DNA from: Polymorphospora lycopeni
GTDB taxonomy: Bacteria > Actinomycetota > Actinomycetes > Mycobacteriales > Micromonosporaceae
Direction: 5' to 3'
Length of the DNA: 64,000 nucleotides
Assembly (NCBI RefSeq): GCF_042237075.1
Contig: NZ_JBCGDC010000021.1
Span: 15,092 to 79,091, forward strand
Part shown: positions 25,670-36,192 of the stretch, one piece after another
How positions within the stretch are numbered: the first letter of the stretch is position 1
Layout: every line of letters starts with the position of its first letter
Made by a program: the position numbers and the translations under genes
The notes under the pieces: generated by a model
Database searches by the model: none
The model's input: the letters and a program-made list of their open reading frames with translations, nothing else
What the model was told of the DNA's origin: nothing

Positions 25670-25673
<4 letters not shown>
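24660..25673 (+). CDS. nuoE: NADH-quinone oxidoreductase subunit E with long disordered tail
   Basis: A 337-residue 24-kDa-type subunit with a thioredoxin-like [2Fe-2S] domain; ligands C85, C90, C126 and C130. The fold ends near residue 210, and the last 110 or so residues are Pro/Ala/Lys/Asp-rich with repeated KPA and APD segments, so the protein is much longer than the usual 160-250 residues. The tail is probably disordered. The gene overlaps nuoD and nuoF by 4 nt each. Confidence 0.96.
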
Positions 25674-26985
<1,312 letters not shown>

Positions 26986-26986
<1 letters not shown>

Positions 26987-29463
26987 TGACTGACGTAGCC
27001 AAGGCCGCGGACACCGTCACGCTCACCATCGACGGCATCGAGGTGACGGCCCCCAAGGGTGCGCTGCTCATCCGGGTCGCCGAGCAGATGGGCATCGAGA
27101 TCCCACGGTTCTGCGACCACCCGCTGCTGGCTCCCGCCGGGGCCTGCCGGCAGTGTCTGGTCGACGTGGAGGGCCAGCGCAAGCCGGTCGCCTCCTGCAC
27201 CCAGACGGTCGCCGAGGGCATGGTCGTCCGTACCCAGCTCACCTCTCCGGTCGCCAAGAAGGCACAGGAGGGGATCATGGAGCTGCTCCTGGTCAACCAC
27301 CCGCTCGACTGCCCGATGTGCGACAAGGGCGGCGAGTGCCCGCTGCAGAACCAGGCGATGTCGACCGGACGCACAGAGTCGCGGTTCCACGAGCACAAGC
27401 GCGAGTACGAGAAGCCGATCAACATCTCGTCGCAGGTCCTGCTCGACCGCGAGCGGTGTGTGCTCTGCCAGCGCTGCACCCGCTTCTCCGAGGAGATCGC
27501 GGGCGACAAGTTCATCGACCTGATGGGCCGCTCCTCGGCCGAGGAGATCAACGTCTACCGGGACGACTACTACGGCGCCGAGCCCACGGACGACGAGTCC
27601 GGCGACGTGCCGTTCAACTCGTACTTCTCCGGCAACACCGTGCAGATCTGCCCGGTCGGCGCGCTGACCGGAGCCCAGTACCGCTTCCGGGCCCGCCCGT
27701 TCGACCTGGTCTCGACGCCGAGCGTGTGCGAGCACTGCTCCGCCGGCTGCGCCCAGCGCACCGACTGGCGGCGCGGCAAGGTGCTGCGCCGGCTCGCCGG
27801 TGACGACGCGGCGGTGAACGAGGAGTGGAACTGCGACAAGGGTCGGTGGGGCTTCCAGTACGCCAACGCCTTCGACCGGCTCACCACCCCGCTCGTCCGG
27901 GACGCCAAGACCGGCGAACTGCGCGAGGCGGCGTGGAGCGAGGCGTTCGCGGTCGCCGCCGAGGGGCTGCGTGCCGCCCGCGACGGTGGCCGGGGGGTCG
28001 GCGTGCTGACCGGTGGCCGGCTGACCGTCGAGGACGCGTACGCCTACGCCAAGTTCGCCCGGATCGCGCTCAACACCAACGACATCGACTTCCGGGCCCG
28101 GCCGCTGTCGGCCGAGGAGACCGAGTTCCTCGCCTCCTCGGTGGTCGGCACCAACGCCGTCACGTATGCCGACGTCGAGAAGGCGCCGGCGGTCGTGATC
28201 GTCGGGCTGGAGCCGGAGGAGGAGTGCCCGATTCTCTTCCTGCGGCTGCGCAAGGCGTACACCAAGCGCAAGCTGCTGGTGCACGCGCTGGCGCCGTACG
28301 TCACCCGCGGGCTGGCGAAGATCGGCGCGACGGTCACCGCCACGGTTCCGGGCGACGAGGCGCGGCTGCTGGCCGAGGACCCGAAGGTCGCCGACGCGCT
28401 GCGCCACGAGGGTGCCGTGCTGCTGGTCGGTGAGCGGCTCGCCACCGTACCCGGCGGGTTGTCGGCCGCCGCCGCGCTGGCGGCCCGTACCGGGGCGAAG
28501 CTGGCCTGGGTGCCGCGTCGCGCCGGGGACCGGGGCGCGGTCGACGCCGGCTGCCTGCCCAACCTGCTGCCCGGCGCCCGCCCGGTCGCCGACCCGGCCG
28601 CCCGTTCGGAGCTGGCCGGTCTCTGGGACCTCGCCGCCGGCGTCCTGCCCAGCCGGCCCGGCCGCGACACCGACGGGATCGTCGCCGCCGCGGCCGCGGG
28701 CGAACTCGGCGCGCTCCTCGTCGCCGGGGTCGACCCCGCCGACCTGGCCGACCCGCGGCTGGCCGAGGAAGCCCTCGACAAGGTGCCGTTCCTGGTCAGC
28801 CTGGAGCTGCGCAAGAGCGCGGTCAGCCGCCGCGCCGACGTGGTGTTCCCGGTCGCGCCGGTGGTCGAGAAGGCCGGCAGCTTCGTCGACTGGGAAGGCC
28901 GGCTGCGCACCTTCGAGGCGGTCCTCAACACCGCGGCGATGACCGACGCCCGGGTGCTCGACGCGCTCGCCGCCCAGCTCGACGTGACGCTGGGAACCGG
29001 CGATGTCAACAGCGTCCGCCGGGAGCTGGGTTCCCTGCCGGCCACCTCGACCGCCCCGGCCGAGGTACCGACCGTCGCCCCGGCCGCGCTGCCGGCGGTC
29101 GGCGCCGGCGAGGCCGTGCTCGCCACCTGGCACCACCTGGTCGACCTGGGCAGCCTGCTCGACGGCGACGAGGTGCTGGCCGGTACGGCCCGGGTGCCGG
29201 TGGTCCGGATCGGCAAGGCGGTCGCCGAGGCGCTCGGGGTCGCCGACGGCGACGCGGTCACGGTCGGCACCGACCGTGGCGCGCTGACCCTGCCGGCCGA
29301 GATCACCGAGATGCCGGACGGTGTGGTCTGGCTGCCGACCAACTCGCCCGGCGCGACCGTACGGCGCAGCCTCGGCGCGGCGTCGGGCGCGGTCGTACGG
29401 GTCTCCGCCGGCGCCGGCGGACCTCTCCTGGCGCAGCAGAGCACTGAGGGAGCCGTTCAGTGA
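26986..29463 (+). CDS. nuoG: NADH-quinone oxidoreductase subunit G
   Basis: An 825-residue 75-kDa-type subunit. Domain order: [2Fe-2S] ferredoxin (with CRQCLVDV), the His-Cys and Cys-rich [4Fe-4S] domain (HPLDCPMCDKGGECPLQ, CVLCQRC), then a molybdopterin-oxidoreductase-like region. CEHCSAGC (about 246-253) plus a later Cys indicates that the extra cluster N7 is present, as in E. coli and Thermus. The C-terminal 500 residues are Ala-rich and retain the fold without a molybdenum site. Confidence 0.96.
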
Positions 29464-30878
29464 TCACCACCTATCTGGCGCAGAGTCCGACACTCGAAGA
29501 CTTCGGCAAGGACGTCTGGTGGCTCGTCCTGCTCAAGATCGTCGCAGTGTTCGTGATGCTGCTCCTGCTGACCCTCTTCACGATCAACTACGAGCGCAAG
29601 GTCGTGGCCCGGATGGCGGTCCGGCCGGGCCCCAACCAGGTCGGGCCGAACGGCTGGTTCCAGTCGCTCACCGACGGCCTGAAGCTGCCGTTCAAGGAAG
29701 AGATCATCCCGAAGACGGCCGACAAGGTCGTCTACTTCCTCGCGCCGGTGATCTCGGCCACCTGCGCGTTCACCGCGTTCGCCGTCATTCCCTTCGGCCC
29801 GATGGTGTCGATCTTCGGCCAGCGGACCCCGCTCCAGCTGACCGACACGCCCGTCTCGGTCCTGCTGGTGCTCGCCTGCGCCTCCATCGGCGTCTACGGC
29901 ATCGTGCTCGCCGGTTGGGCGTCCGGCTCGACCTACCCGCTGCTCGGCGGCCTCCGGTCGACCGCTCAGGTGATCTCGTACGAGGTGGCGATGGGGCTGT
30001 CCATCGTCGCGGTCTTCATGACCGCCGGCACGATGTCGACCTCCGAGATCATCCGGGCGCAGGAGCACGGCAACCCGATCAACCTGTTCGGCCTCGAGGT
30101 GACCGCGCCCGGCTGGTACGCCGTACTGCTCGCGCCGAGCTTCGTCATCTACGCCATCTCGGCGGTCGGTGAGACCAACCGGGCCCCGTTCGACCTGCCC
30201 GAGGCCGAGTCCGAGCTGGTCGGCGGCTTCCACACCGAATACTCGTCGTTCAAGTTCGCGATGTTCTTCCTCGCCGAGTACATCAACATGATCACGGTGT
30301 CGGCGCTGTGCACCACGCTGTTCCTCGGTGGCTGGCGGGCCCCGTGGCCGATCAGCTTCTGGGAGGGTGCCAACTCCGGCTGGTGGCCGATGCTGTGGTT
30401 CCTCGGCAAGGTGCTGCTCCTGCTCTTCGGCTTCATCTGGCTGCGGGCCACGCTGCCCCGGCTGCGCTACGACCAGTTCATGCGCTTCGGCTGGAAGATC
30501 CTGATCCCGGTCAGCCTGCTCTGGATCTTCGCTCTGGCCGGCATCAAGATCTTGCAGAGGCAGGAGGGTGGCCCCGCCCAGTACCTGATCATCGGCAGCG
30601 TTGTCGTGGTCGTGCTGCTGCTGGCGCTGCTCTGGCCGTCCGGCAAGAAGGAACCCACCGTCTCGCTCGAGGAACAGATCGCCGCCCGCCCCAAGGGCAG
30701 CTTCCCGTTGCCGCCGATGGATCTACAGGTCCCGCCGAGCCCGCGGGCCCGGCGCGACGTCGCCGAGCGGCAGCCCGCGCTGACCGGCGCCCGCGGCGAC
30801 ACCGCGGCCACCGGCGAAACCGGACCGGGCGCCACCGACCAGTCCAGCCCCAACGGCCCGGCCGACAAGGAGGTGTGA
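29460..30878 (+). CDS. nuoH: NADH-quinone oxidoreductase subunit H
   Basis: A 472-residue membrane subunit with about eight helices that forms the entrance to the quinone chamber. Landmarks: ERKVVARMAVRPGPNQVGP, GLSIVAVFM and TNRAPFDLPEAESELVGGF. The C-terminal 80 residues are Pro/Ala-rich and soluble, an addition common in actinobacteria. GTG start overlaps nuoG by 4 nt. Confidence 0.97.
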   Translation: MITTYLAQSPTLEDFGKDVWWLVLLKIVAVFVMLLLLTLFTINYERKVVARMAVRPGPNQVGPNGWFQSLTDGLKLPFKEEIIPKTADKVVYFLAPVISATCAFTAFAVIPFGPMVSIFGQRTPLQLTDTPVSVLLVLACASIGVYGIVLAGWASGSTYPLLGGLRSTAQVISYEVAMGLSIVAVFMTAGTMSTSEIIRAQEHGNPINLFGLEVTAPGWYAVLLAPSFVIYAISAVGETNRAPFDLPEAESELVGGFHTEYSSFKFAMFFLAEYINMITVSALCTTLFLGGWRAPWPISFWEGANSGWWPMLWFLGKVLLLLFGFIWLRATLPRLRYDQFMRFGWKILIPVSLLWIFALAGIKILQRQEGGPAQYLIIGSVVVVVLLLALLWPSGKKEPTVSLEEQIAARPKGSFPLPPMDLQVPPSPRARRDVAERQPALTGARGDTAATGETGPGATDQSSPNGPADKEV

Positions 30879-30879
30879 G

Positions 30880-31464
30880 ATGGCCTTCGGATCCATCAAG
30901 GGCTTCGGGGTGACCTTCTCCCACATGTTCCGGAAGGTCATCACCACCGACTACCCGTTCAAGCCGCCGGTCTCGGCACCGCGCTACCACGGCCGGCACA
31001 TCCTCAACCGGCACCCGGACGGGCTGGAGAAGTGCATCGGCTGCGAGCTGTGCGCCTGGGCCTGCCCGGCCGACGCGATCTACGTCGAGGGCGGCGACAA
31101 CACCGAGGAGCAGCGCTTCTCGCCGGGTGAGCGCTACGCCAGCATCTACCAGATCAACTACGCCCGCTGCATCTTCTGCGGGCTGTGCATCGAGGCGTGC
31201 CCGACCCGGTCGCTGACGATGAGCAACGAATACGAGTTGGCGCGCGACTCGCGCCAGGATCTGATCTTCACCAAGGAACAGCTCCTGGCGCCGCTCCTGC
31301 CCGGCATGGAGCAGCCGCCGCACCCGATGCGTCTCGGCGACTCGGAGAAGGACTACTACGTCGGCGCGCTGACCAACCCCGGCACCTCGGCGGGCGCCGA
31401 ACGGGCGCCCTGGTCGGAGTCGGGCACGGTCGACGGGTCCGGAGCGACTGGAGAGGTCAAATGA
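30880..31464 (+). CDS. nuoI: NADH-quinone oxidoreductase subunit I (two [4Fe-4S])
   Basis: A 194-residue ferredoxin-like subunit carrying clusters N6a and N6b: C52, C55, C58, C62 and C97, C100, C103, C107. It relays electrons toward N2 in NuoB. ATG follows a GGAGG eight bases upstream; it overlaps nuoJ by 4 nt. Confidence 0.97.
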   Translation: MAFGSIKGFGVTFSHMFRKVITTDYPFKPPVSAPRYHGRHILNRHPDGLEKCIGCELCAWACPADAIYVEGGDNTEEQRFSPGERYASIYQINYARCIFCGLCIEACPTRSLTMSNEYELARDSRQDLIFTKEQLLAPLLPGMEQPPHPMRLGDSEKDYYVGALTNPGTSAGAERAPWSESGTVDGSGATGEVK

Positions 31465-32234
31465 CGAGCGCACAGGTGGTGCTCGCGGCGTCCGGCGGAG
31501 TGTCCACCGGTGAGCAGATCGCGTTCTGGGTGCTGGCACCGCTGGCGCTGGTCGGGGCATTCGGCATGGTGCTGGCCCGCAACGCCGTCCACTCGGCGCT
31601 GTGGCTGGTCGTCACCATGCTCTGCCTGGGTGCGTTCTACGTCATCCAGTCCGGGCCGTTCATCGGCATGGTGCAGATCATCGTCTACACCGGCGCGATC
31701 ATGATGCTGTTCCTCTTCGTGCTGATGCTCGTCGGCCGGGACTCGTCCGACTCGCTGATCGAGACGCTGCGCGGGCAGCGGCTGGCCGCGGTCGGGCTCG
31801 GCATCGGGTTCGCCGCGCTCGTCGGTGCCGGCCTCGCCCGCGGACTCGGCAGCGTGCAGGCGGTCGGCCTCGACGAGGCGAACGCGAACGGCAACGTACA
31901 GGGCATCGCCGCCCTGCTCTTCACCGACTACGTCGTCGTCTTCGAACTTTCCGGCGGGCTGTTGATCGTCGCGACGGTCGGCGCGATGGTGCTGGCGCAC
32001 ATCGAGCGGCGCAAGGGCGAGCGGCTCACCCAGGTCGAGCGGATGAAGGCCCGCTTCGCCCCCGGCAACGACCCGGGCCCGAAGCCCGGTCCCGGTGTCT
32101 TCGCCACGTCGTCGTCGGTCACCACCCCGGCCCGGCTGCCCGACGGGACGCTCAGCGAGCGGAGCATCCCGCGGATCCTGCCGGTGCGCGAGCTGAGCTC
32201 CTCCGAAACCGCACCGAAGGGGACCGAGAAGTGA
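31461..32234 (+). CDS. nuoJ: NADH-quinone oxidoreductase subunit J
   Basis: A 257-residue membrane subunit with five helices. The third contains the conserved QIIVYTGAIMMLFLFV segment involved in coupling. The last 70 residues are charged and Pro/Ser-rich, beyond the membrane part. ATG 31461 overlaps the nuoI stop, and the stop overlaps nuoK. Confidence 0.95.
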   Translation: MTSAQVVLAASGGVSTGEQIAFWVLAPLALVGAFGMVLARNAVHSALWLVVTMLCLGAFYVIQSGPFIGMVQIIVYTGAIMMLFLFVLMLVGRDSSDSLIETLRGQRLAAVGLGIGFAALVGAGLARGLGSVQAVGLDEANANGNVQGIAALLFTDYVVVFELSGGLLIVATVGAMVLAHIERRKGERLTQVERMKARFAPGNDPGPKPGPGVFATSSSVTTPARLPDGTLSERSIPRILPVRELSSSETAPKGTEK

Positions 32235-32545
32235 GCTTCTTCGACGTCTCGCCGAACCACTACCTGATCCTGTCGGCGGTGCTGTTCACCATCGGCGCGG
32301 TGGGGGTGCTGATCCGGCGCAACGCCATCGTCCTGTTCATGTGTGTCGAGCTCATGCTCAACGCCGCCAATCTGAGCCTGGTCACGTTCAGCCGGATCAA
32401 CGGCGACCTCAACGGCCAGATCATGGCGTTCTTCGTGATGGTGGTCGCCGCCGCCGAGGTCGTGGTCGGGTTGGCCATCATCATGTCGATCTTCCGTACC
32501 CGACGCTCGGCGAGCGTCGACGACGCGAACCTGCTGAAGTACTAA
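32231..32545 (+). CDS. nuoK: NADH-quinone oxidoreductase subunit K
   Basis: A 104-residue, three-helix membrane subunit. The two functional Glu are visible in FMCVELMLNAANLSLV and AAAEVVVGLAI. GTG start at 32231 overlaps nuoJ (GTGA). Confidence 0.97.
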   Translation: MSFFDVSPNHYLILSAVLFTIGAVGVLIRRNAIVLFMCVELMLNAANLSLVTFSRINGDLNGQIMAFFVMVVAAAEVVVGLAIIMSIFRTRRSASVDDANLLKY

Positions 32546-32557
32546 AGGGGCCCTCGA

Positions 32558-34477
32558 GTGGACGAGACTGTGGAGTACGCCCAAGCCACGGGGCTGTTGA
32601 GCAGCGTGTGGCTGCTGGTGGCCATCCCGCTGGCGAGCGCGGCGATCCTCCTGCTGCTCGGCCGCCGGGCCGACCGGTGGGGGCATTGGCTCGGTGTGGC
32701 GAGCGTCGGCGCCGCCTTCGTGCTGGGGCTGACCTATTTCTTCCAGCTCCGCGGCCTGGACAACAAGTCGGTCGAGCTGAGCCTGTGGGACTTCATCGCG
32801 GTCGGCAGCTTCAACGTCGACTTCGGTCTGCTCTTCGACCCGCTGTCCGCGGTGTTCGTACTGCTGATCACCGGCGTCGGCTTCCTGATCCACATCTACG
32901 CGGTCGGGTACATGTCGCACGACGAGGGACGGCGGCGGTTCTTCGCCTTCTTCAACCTCTTCGTCGCCGCGATGCTGCTGCTGGTGCTCGGCAACAACTA
33001 CGTGATGCTGTACGTCGGTTGGGAAGGCGTCGGTGTCGCGTCGTACCTGCTGATCTCGTTCTGGTACGACCGGCCGTCGGCGGCCACCGCCGGCAAGAAG
33101 GCGTTCCTGATGAACCGGGTCGGTGACGCCGGTCTGGCCATCGCCATCTTCATCATGTTCGCCACCCTCGGCACCACCCAGTACGACGAGGTCTTCAACG
33201 GCGTCAGCGCCCTGGCCGCCGGCACCGTCCTGGTGATGGGCCTGCTGCTCCTGCTCGGCGCGACCGGAAAGTCCGGCCAGTTCCCGCTCCAGGCCTGGCT
33301 CCCGGACGCGATGGAGGGCCCGACCCCGGTGTCGGCGCTCATCCACGCCGCCACCATGGTCACCGCCGGCGTCTACCTGATCGCCCGCTCGAACCCGATC
33401 TTCTCGGCCAACACCACCCTCCAGACGGTGGTGGTCAGCATCGGTGCGCTCACCCTGCTGATCGGCTGCATCATCGGCTGCGCCAAGGACGACATCAAGC
33501 GGGTCCTGGCCTGGTCGACGGTCTCCCAGATCGGCTACATGTTCCTCGGTGTCGGGCTCGGCGGCGCGGCGTACGCGCTGGCGATCATCCACCTGCTCGC
33601 GCACGGCTTCTTCAAGGCCGGCCTCTTCCTCGGTGCCGGCTCGGTCATGCACGGGATGCACGACCAGACCGACATCCGGCGCTTCGGCGGGCTGTGGAAG
33701 TACATGAAGATCACCTGGGCGACCTTCGGGCTGGCCTGGCTGGCGATCATCGGCCTCCCGCCGCTGTCCGGCTACTTCTCCAAGGAGCCGATCATCGCGG
33801 CGGCGTTCGACCGCGGCGACTGGACATCCTGGCTCTTCGGCGGCGCCGCGCTGCTCGGTGCCGGCCTCACCGCCTTCTACATGACCCGCCTGTTCGTGCT
33901 CACCTTTCACGGGCCGAAGCGCTGGACCGACGAGATCGAGCACCCGCACGAGTCCCCGCCGGTCATGACGGTCCCGCTGGTGCTGCTCGCCGTCGGCTCG
34001 GTCGGTGCCGGTGCGCTCCTCGCGTCGTCGGTGCCGGACTGGCTGACCCCGGTCCTCGGCAGCGACCACGGCGAGTCGCACGGAGTGCTCTCGCACGCCG
34101 TCATCAACATCCTGTCCCTCGTGGTCACGGTGCTCGGTGTCGGCCTGGCGTGGATGCTCTTCCGCAACGGCACCGCCCTGCAGGAGCAGCCTGCCGGCCC
34201 GCTGGTCAGCGCCGCCCGCCGCAACCTCTACGCCGACGCCTTCAACGAGGTCGTCTTCGAGAAGCCGGGCATCTTCCTCACCCGTGCCCTGGTCTACTTC
34301 GACAACAAGGGCATCGACGGTGCGGTCAACGGCCTCGCCGCCGCCATCGGCGGCGGATCGGGCCGCCTGCGCCGGCTCCAGACCGGCTTCGTTCGGTCGT
34401 ACGCGATGTCGATGCTCGCCGGCGCCGTGGTCGTCGTCGCGGCGTTCCTCGCGCTGCAGTTGGGGTGGTTGGCGTGA
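32558..34477 (+). CDS. nuoL: NADH-quinone oxidoreductase subunit L
   Basis: A 639-residue antiporter-like proton-pumping subunit at the far end of the membrane arm, with the lateral helix at its C terminus. Landmarks: YVGWEGVGVASYLLISFW, GATGKSGQFPLQAWLPDAM and HAATMVTAGVYLIAR. Start GTG 32558. A 64-bp gap with a GGAGG follows before nuoM. Confidence 0.97.
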   Translation: MDETVEYAQATGLLSSVWLLVAIPLASAAILLLLGRRADRWGHWLGVASVGAAFVLGLTYFFQLRGLDNKSVELSLWDFIAVGSFNVDFGLLFDPLSAVFVLLITGVGFLIHIYAVGYMSHDEGRRRFFAFFNLFVAAMLLLVLGNNYVMLYVGWEGVGVASYLLISFWYDRPSAATAGKKAFLMNRVGDAGLAIAIFIMFATLGTTQYDEVFNGVSALAAGTVLVMGLLLLLGATGKSGQFPLQAWLPDAMEGPTPVSALIHAATMVTAGVYLIARSNPIFSANTTLQTVVVSIGALTLLIGCIIGCAKDDIKRVLAWSTVSQIGYMFLGVGLGGAAYALAIIHLLAHGFFKAGLFLGAGSVMHGMHDQTDIRRFGGLWKYMKITWATFGLAWLAIIGLPPLSGYFSKEPIIAAAFDRGDWTSWLFGGAALLGAGLTAFYMTRLFVLTFHGPKRWTDEIEHPHESPPVMTVPLVLLAVGSVGAGALLASSVPDWLTPVLGSDHGESHGVLSHAVINILSLVVTVLGVGLAWMLFRNGTALQEQPAGPLVSAARRNLYADAFNEVVFEKPGIFLTRALVYFDNKGIDGAVNGLAAAIGGGSGRLRRLQTGFVRSYAMSMLAGAVVVVAAFLALQLGWLA

Positions 34478-34541
34478 CGTACCAGGTACAGCCCGCCAGT
34501 GTCGGCGGACCTTGCGTTCACAACGGAGGTAAGGCCGAATA

Positions 34542-36077
34542 ATGTCCGCTGACTTCCCCTTCCTCTCGGTGCTGACAGCGGCGCCGCTGGTCGGCGCCCT
34601 GGTGGTGGCGCTCATGCCACGCAGCCGGCCGGAGCTCGCCAAGCGGGTGGCCCTCGGCTGGTCGCTGGCCGTGCTCGTGCTCGCCGTGTTCATGTGGGTG
34701 TCGTTCGAGGTGGGCGGCGACCGGCTCCAGTTCCGGGAGTCGTACGCCTGGATCCCCAACTGGGGCGTCAACTTCACCTTCGCCGCCGACGGCATCGCGC
34801 TGGTGATGCTCGCGCTGATCGCCCTGCTCGTGCCGCTGGTGATCCTGGCGAGCTGGCACGACGCCGACAAGTCGAAGCGGTCGGTGCCGGTCTACTTCGC
34901 GCTGCTGCTCCTGCTCGAGTGCACGATGATCGGCGTCTTCGCCGCCGCCGACGTCTTCCTGTTCTACGTGTTCTTCGAGGTCATGCTGGTGCCGATGTAC
35001 TTCCTCATCGGCAGCTTCGGTGGGCACCAGCGGCAGTACGCGGCGGTGAAGTTCTTCCTCTACTCGCTGGTCGGCGGCCTCTTCATGCTCGCCGCGGTGA
35101 TCGGCCTGTGGGTGGTCGGCGGGCGCACCTTCGACTGGGAGAGCCTGACCCAGATCGACATGACGACCGGCACCGAACGGTGGCTGTTCCTCGGCTTCTT
35201 CATCGCGTTCGCGATCAAGGCACCGTTCTTCCCGTTCCACACCTGGCTGCCGGACGCCGGTGGCGCCGCCCCGGCCGGTGCCGCCGCGCTGCTCGTCGGC
35301 GTGCTCGACAAGGTCGGCACCTTCGGCATCCTGCGCTACTGCCTGCCGCTGTTCCCCGAGGCGTCGAAGTGGTTCGCGCCGTACGCCCTGACCCTCGCGG
35401 TGATCGGCATCATCTACGCGGCACTGCTCGCGATCGGGCAGAACGACCTCAAGCGGCTGGTCTCCTACACGTCGATCGCCCACTTCGGCTTCATCGGGGT
35501 CGGCATCTTCGCGTTCACCACCCAGGCCGGCACCGGCGCGGTGCTCTACATGGTCAACCACGGCCTCGCCACCGGCCTGCTCTTCCTGGTCGTCGGCATG
35601 CTGGTCGCCCGGCGCGGGTCGGCGCTGGTCAGCGACTTCGGCGGCGCGGGCAAACTGGTGCCGGTGCTTGCCGGGGTGCTGTTCTTCGCCGGTCTGGCCT
35701 CGCTGGCGCTGCCCGGCACCGCACCGTTCGTGTCGGAGTTCCTGGTGTTGATCGGCACGTTCACGGTCAACAAGCCGGTCGCCATCATCGCCACGGCCGG
35801 CATCATCCTCGCCGCCGCGTACGTGCTGTGGATGGTGCAACGAACGACGCAGGGCACCCTCAATCCGGCACTGTCCGGGGTGGAGGGGATGCGCCGTGAC
35901 CTGAACCTGCGGGAGAAGGTCGTCGTGACGCCTCTGATCCTTCTCCTGCTGCTGCTCGGCTTCTACCCGAAGCCGGTCACCGACGTCATCAACCCCGCCA
36001 TCCAGGCGACGATGCAGGATGTCGGCAAGACCGACCCGGCGCCGACGGTGGCCACTGTTCAGGAGGCCGGCCGGTGA
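34542..36077 (+). CDS. nuoM: NADH-quinone oxidoreductase subunit M
   Basis: A 511-residue antiporter-like proton-pumping subunit. Landmarks: FEVMLVPMYFLIGSFGG (conserved Glu of helix 5) and IKAPFFPFHTWLPDAGGAAP. Its stop (TGA 36075-36077) lies within the first copy of a 60-bp tandem repeat that fills the gap to nuoN. Confidence 0.97.
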   Translation: MSADFPFLSVLTAAPLVGALVVALMPRSRPELAKRVALGWSLAVLVLAVFMWVSFEVGGDRLQFRESYAWIPNWGVNFTFAADGIALVMLALIALLVPLVILASWHDADKSKRSVPVYFALLLLLECTMIGVFAAADVFLFYVFFEVMLVPMYFLIGSFGGHQRQYAAVKFFLYSLVGGLFMLAAVIGLWVVGGRTFDWESLTQIDMTTGTERWLFLGFFIAFAIKAPFFPFHTWLPDAGGAAPAGAAALLVGVLDKVGTFGILRYCLPLFPEASKWFAPYALTLAVIGIIYAALLAIGQNDLKRLVSYTSIAHFGFIGVGIFAFTTQAGTGAVLYMVNHGLATGLLFLVVGMLVARRGSALVSDFGGAGKLVPVLAGVLFFAGLASLALPGTAPFVSEFLVLIGTFTVNKPVAIIATAGIILAAAYVLWMVQRTTQGTLNPALSGVEGMRRDLNLREKVVVTPLILLLLLLGFYPKPVTDVINPAIQATMQDVGKTDPAPTVATVQEAGR

Positions 36078-36185
36078 GCGCGAGGAGTGCAGCGAAGCGG
36101 AGCCCCGCAGTCGCGAACGAAAGGTCGACTCCGGTGAGCGCGAGGAGCGCAGCGAAGCGGAGCACCGCAGTCGCGAACGAAAGGT
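36071..36185 (+). repeat. 60-bp tandem duplication between nuoM and nuoN
   Basis: Two 55-bp units at 36071-36125 and 36131-36185, with an exact 60-bp period, differ at two positions (36088/36148 and 36104/36164). Each has the form GGTGAGCGCGAGGAG, then GCAGCGAAGCGGAGC, then CGCAGTCGCGAACGAAAGG. The first copy contains the nuoM stop; the second ends 7 bp before the nuoN GTG. The element is related in style to the GAGCG-AGCGAG repeats elsewhere in the window. Confidence 0.9.
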
Positions 36186-36192
36186 GTGACCG

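Noticed and set aside
31928..34870. 980-codon minus-strand frame opposite nuoJ-nuoM
   Set aside because: Glu/Gln/Arg-rich antisense reading of membrane genes; no ribosome site and no family.
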